This document shows, one piece after another, positions 12,841 to 13,541 of a stretch of DNA of 13,541 nt. Each line of letters starts with the position of its first letter. The stretch's first letter is position 1. A program made the translations under genes and the position numbers. Source of the DNA: UBA652 sp964598235 (lineage in GTDB: Bacteria; Pseudomonadota; Gammaproteobacteria; Nitrosococcales; Methylophagaceae); assembly GCA_964598235.1 (NCBI GenBank), contig CAZRAY010000046.1:1-13541 (forward strand), in the 5' to 3' direction. Under the pieces are notes generated by a model. It had not been told where the DNA came from. It saw only the letters and a list, made by a program, of their open reading frames with translations, and searched no databases.

Positions 12841-13541
12841 ATGGCAAAACGTACTGACATAAACAGCATTTTGATTTTAGGCGCGGGTCCCATTGTCATT
12901 GGGCAAGCGTGTGAATTTGATTATTCGGGTGCACAAGCGTGTAAGGCGCTGCGCGAAGAAGGCTTCCGCGTCATTCTAGTAAACTCAAATCCCGCAACGA
13001 TTATGACTGATCCCAATATGGCGGATGCGACCTATATCGAGCCGGTGACATGGGAAGCGGTGCGCGAGATTATCAAGGTAGAACGGCCTGATGCGATCTT
13101 GCCGACCATGGGCGGGCAAACGGCATTGAACTGTGCCTTGGATCTTGAACGCGAAGGAGTATTGAAAGAATTCGGCGTTGAAATGATTGGTGCAGATAGT
13201 GAGGCCATCAATAAAGCCGAAGATCGTGATTTATTCCGAAAGGCGATGACCAAAATTGGTTTGGATATGCCCAAATCAGCTATCGCGCATACGATGGATG
13301 AGTCTTTAGAAGCGCAAAAGTTATTTGGTTTTCCTGTGATCATTCGGCCGTCATTTACGATGGGTGGCAGTGGTGGTGGGATTGCCTACAATATGGTCGA
13401 TTTTGTTGATATTTGTCAGCGTGGTTTATATCTGAGCCCAACATCAGAGCTATTGATTGAAGAATCCATTATCGGCTGGAAAGAATATGAAATGGAAGTG
13501 GTGCGTGATCGTAAAGATAACTGCATCATTATCTGTTCGAT
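12841..13541 (+). CDS. carB: Carbamoyl-phosphate synthase large subunit (N-terminal part, cut by window edge)
   Basis: CarB makes carbamoyl phosphate from ammonia, bicarbonate and two ATP. About 233 of roughly 1,070 codons are visible, open to the window end. The start MAKRTDINSILILGAGPIVI matches E. coli CarB closely. The pre-ATP-grasp segment contains FDYSGAQACKALREEGFRV and NSNPATIMTDP, and the first ATP-grasp domain contains PTMGGQTALNCAL, FPVIIRPSFTMGGSGGG and IGWKEYEMEVVRD. The ATG at 12841 has AAGG at 12833-12836, overlapping the carA stop, so the two subunits are translationally linked. Confidence 0.98.
   Translation, partial: MAKRTDINSILILGAGPIVIGQACEFDYSGAQACKALREEGFRVILVNSNPATIMTDPNMADATYIEPVTWEAVREIIKVERPDAILPTMGGQTALNCALDLEREGVLKEFGVEMIGADSEAINKAEDRDLFRKAMTKIGLDMPKSAIAHTMDESLEAQKLFGFPVIIRPSFTMGGSGGGIAYNMVDFVDICQRGLYLSPTSELLIEESIIGWKEYEMEVVRDRKDNCIIICS

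Overview
The window looks like chromosomal DNA of a gammaproteobacterium with moderate-to-low GC that is neither an enteric nor a typical high-GC pseudomonad. The evidence is the gene order ygfB-pepP-ubiH-ubiI facing a small coiled-coil gene plus zapA, a 6S RNA nearby, a HemB with a Pseudomonas-like metal site, and a UUG-initiated carA followed by carB. I cannot name the genus. No insertion sequence, phage gene or CRISPR array is visible.

Layout. (1) 1-839, minus: folD, cut by the left edge. (2) 990-1188, plus: tRNA-Pro(UGG) and tRNA-Arg(UCU) behind a strong sigma70-type promoter. (3) 1257-1817, plus: a lone PglC/WcaJ-type sugar-phosphate transferase, convergent with the next block. (4) 6551-1826, minus: a tightly packed five-gene operon, ygfB, pepP, ubiH, ubiI and an ICMT/PEMT-like membrane methyltransferase, with every junction overlapping. 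(5) 6657-7168, plus: a TIGR02449-like coiled-coil gene and zapA, divergent from the operon through overlapping promoters. (6) 7213-8785, plus: two tandem paralogous secreted proteins with IPTL-CTERM-like C-terminal sorting tails. (7) about 8857-9038: ssrS (6S RNA), not seen as an ORF but recognisable from its fold and conserved blocks. (8) 9097-9696: a secreted protein of four Sel1 repeats. (9) 11533-9693, minus: hemB and aroE, overlapping. (10) 11707 to the right edge, plus: carA and the first third of carB.

How the genes work together. Most of the window is housekeeping: one-carbon folate metabolism (folD), tRNAs, ubiquinone hydroxylation (ubiH, ubiI), proline peptide turnover (pepP), Z-ring assembly (zapA), RNA polymerase regulation (6S RNA), haem precursor synthesis (hemB), the shikimate pathway (aroE) and carbamoyl phosphate for pyrimidines and arginine (carAB).

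The accessory part is 7213-9696. In E. coli, zapA is followed directly by ssrS and then by the 5-formyltetrahydrofolate cyclo-ligase gene ygfA/fau. Here two probable exosortase-sorted surface proteins lie between zapA and ssrS, and an exported Sel1 protein occupies the ygfA position. This rearranged neighbourhood is the most interesting part. The tandem pair may be a little-described family of exosortase-H-type substrates with a variant sorting motif; the sorting enzyme is not in this window.
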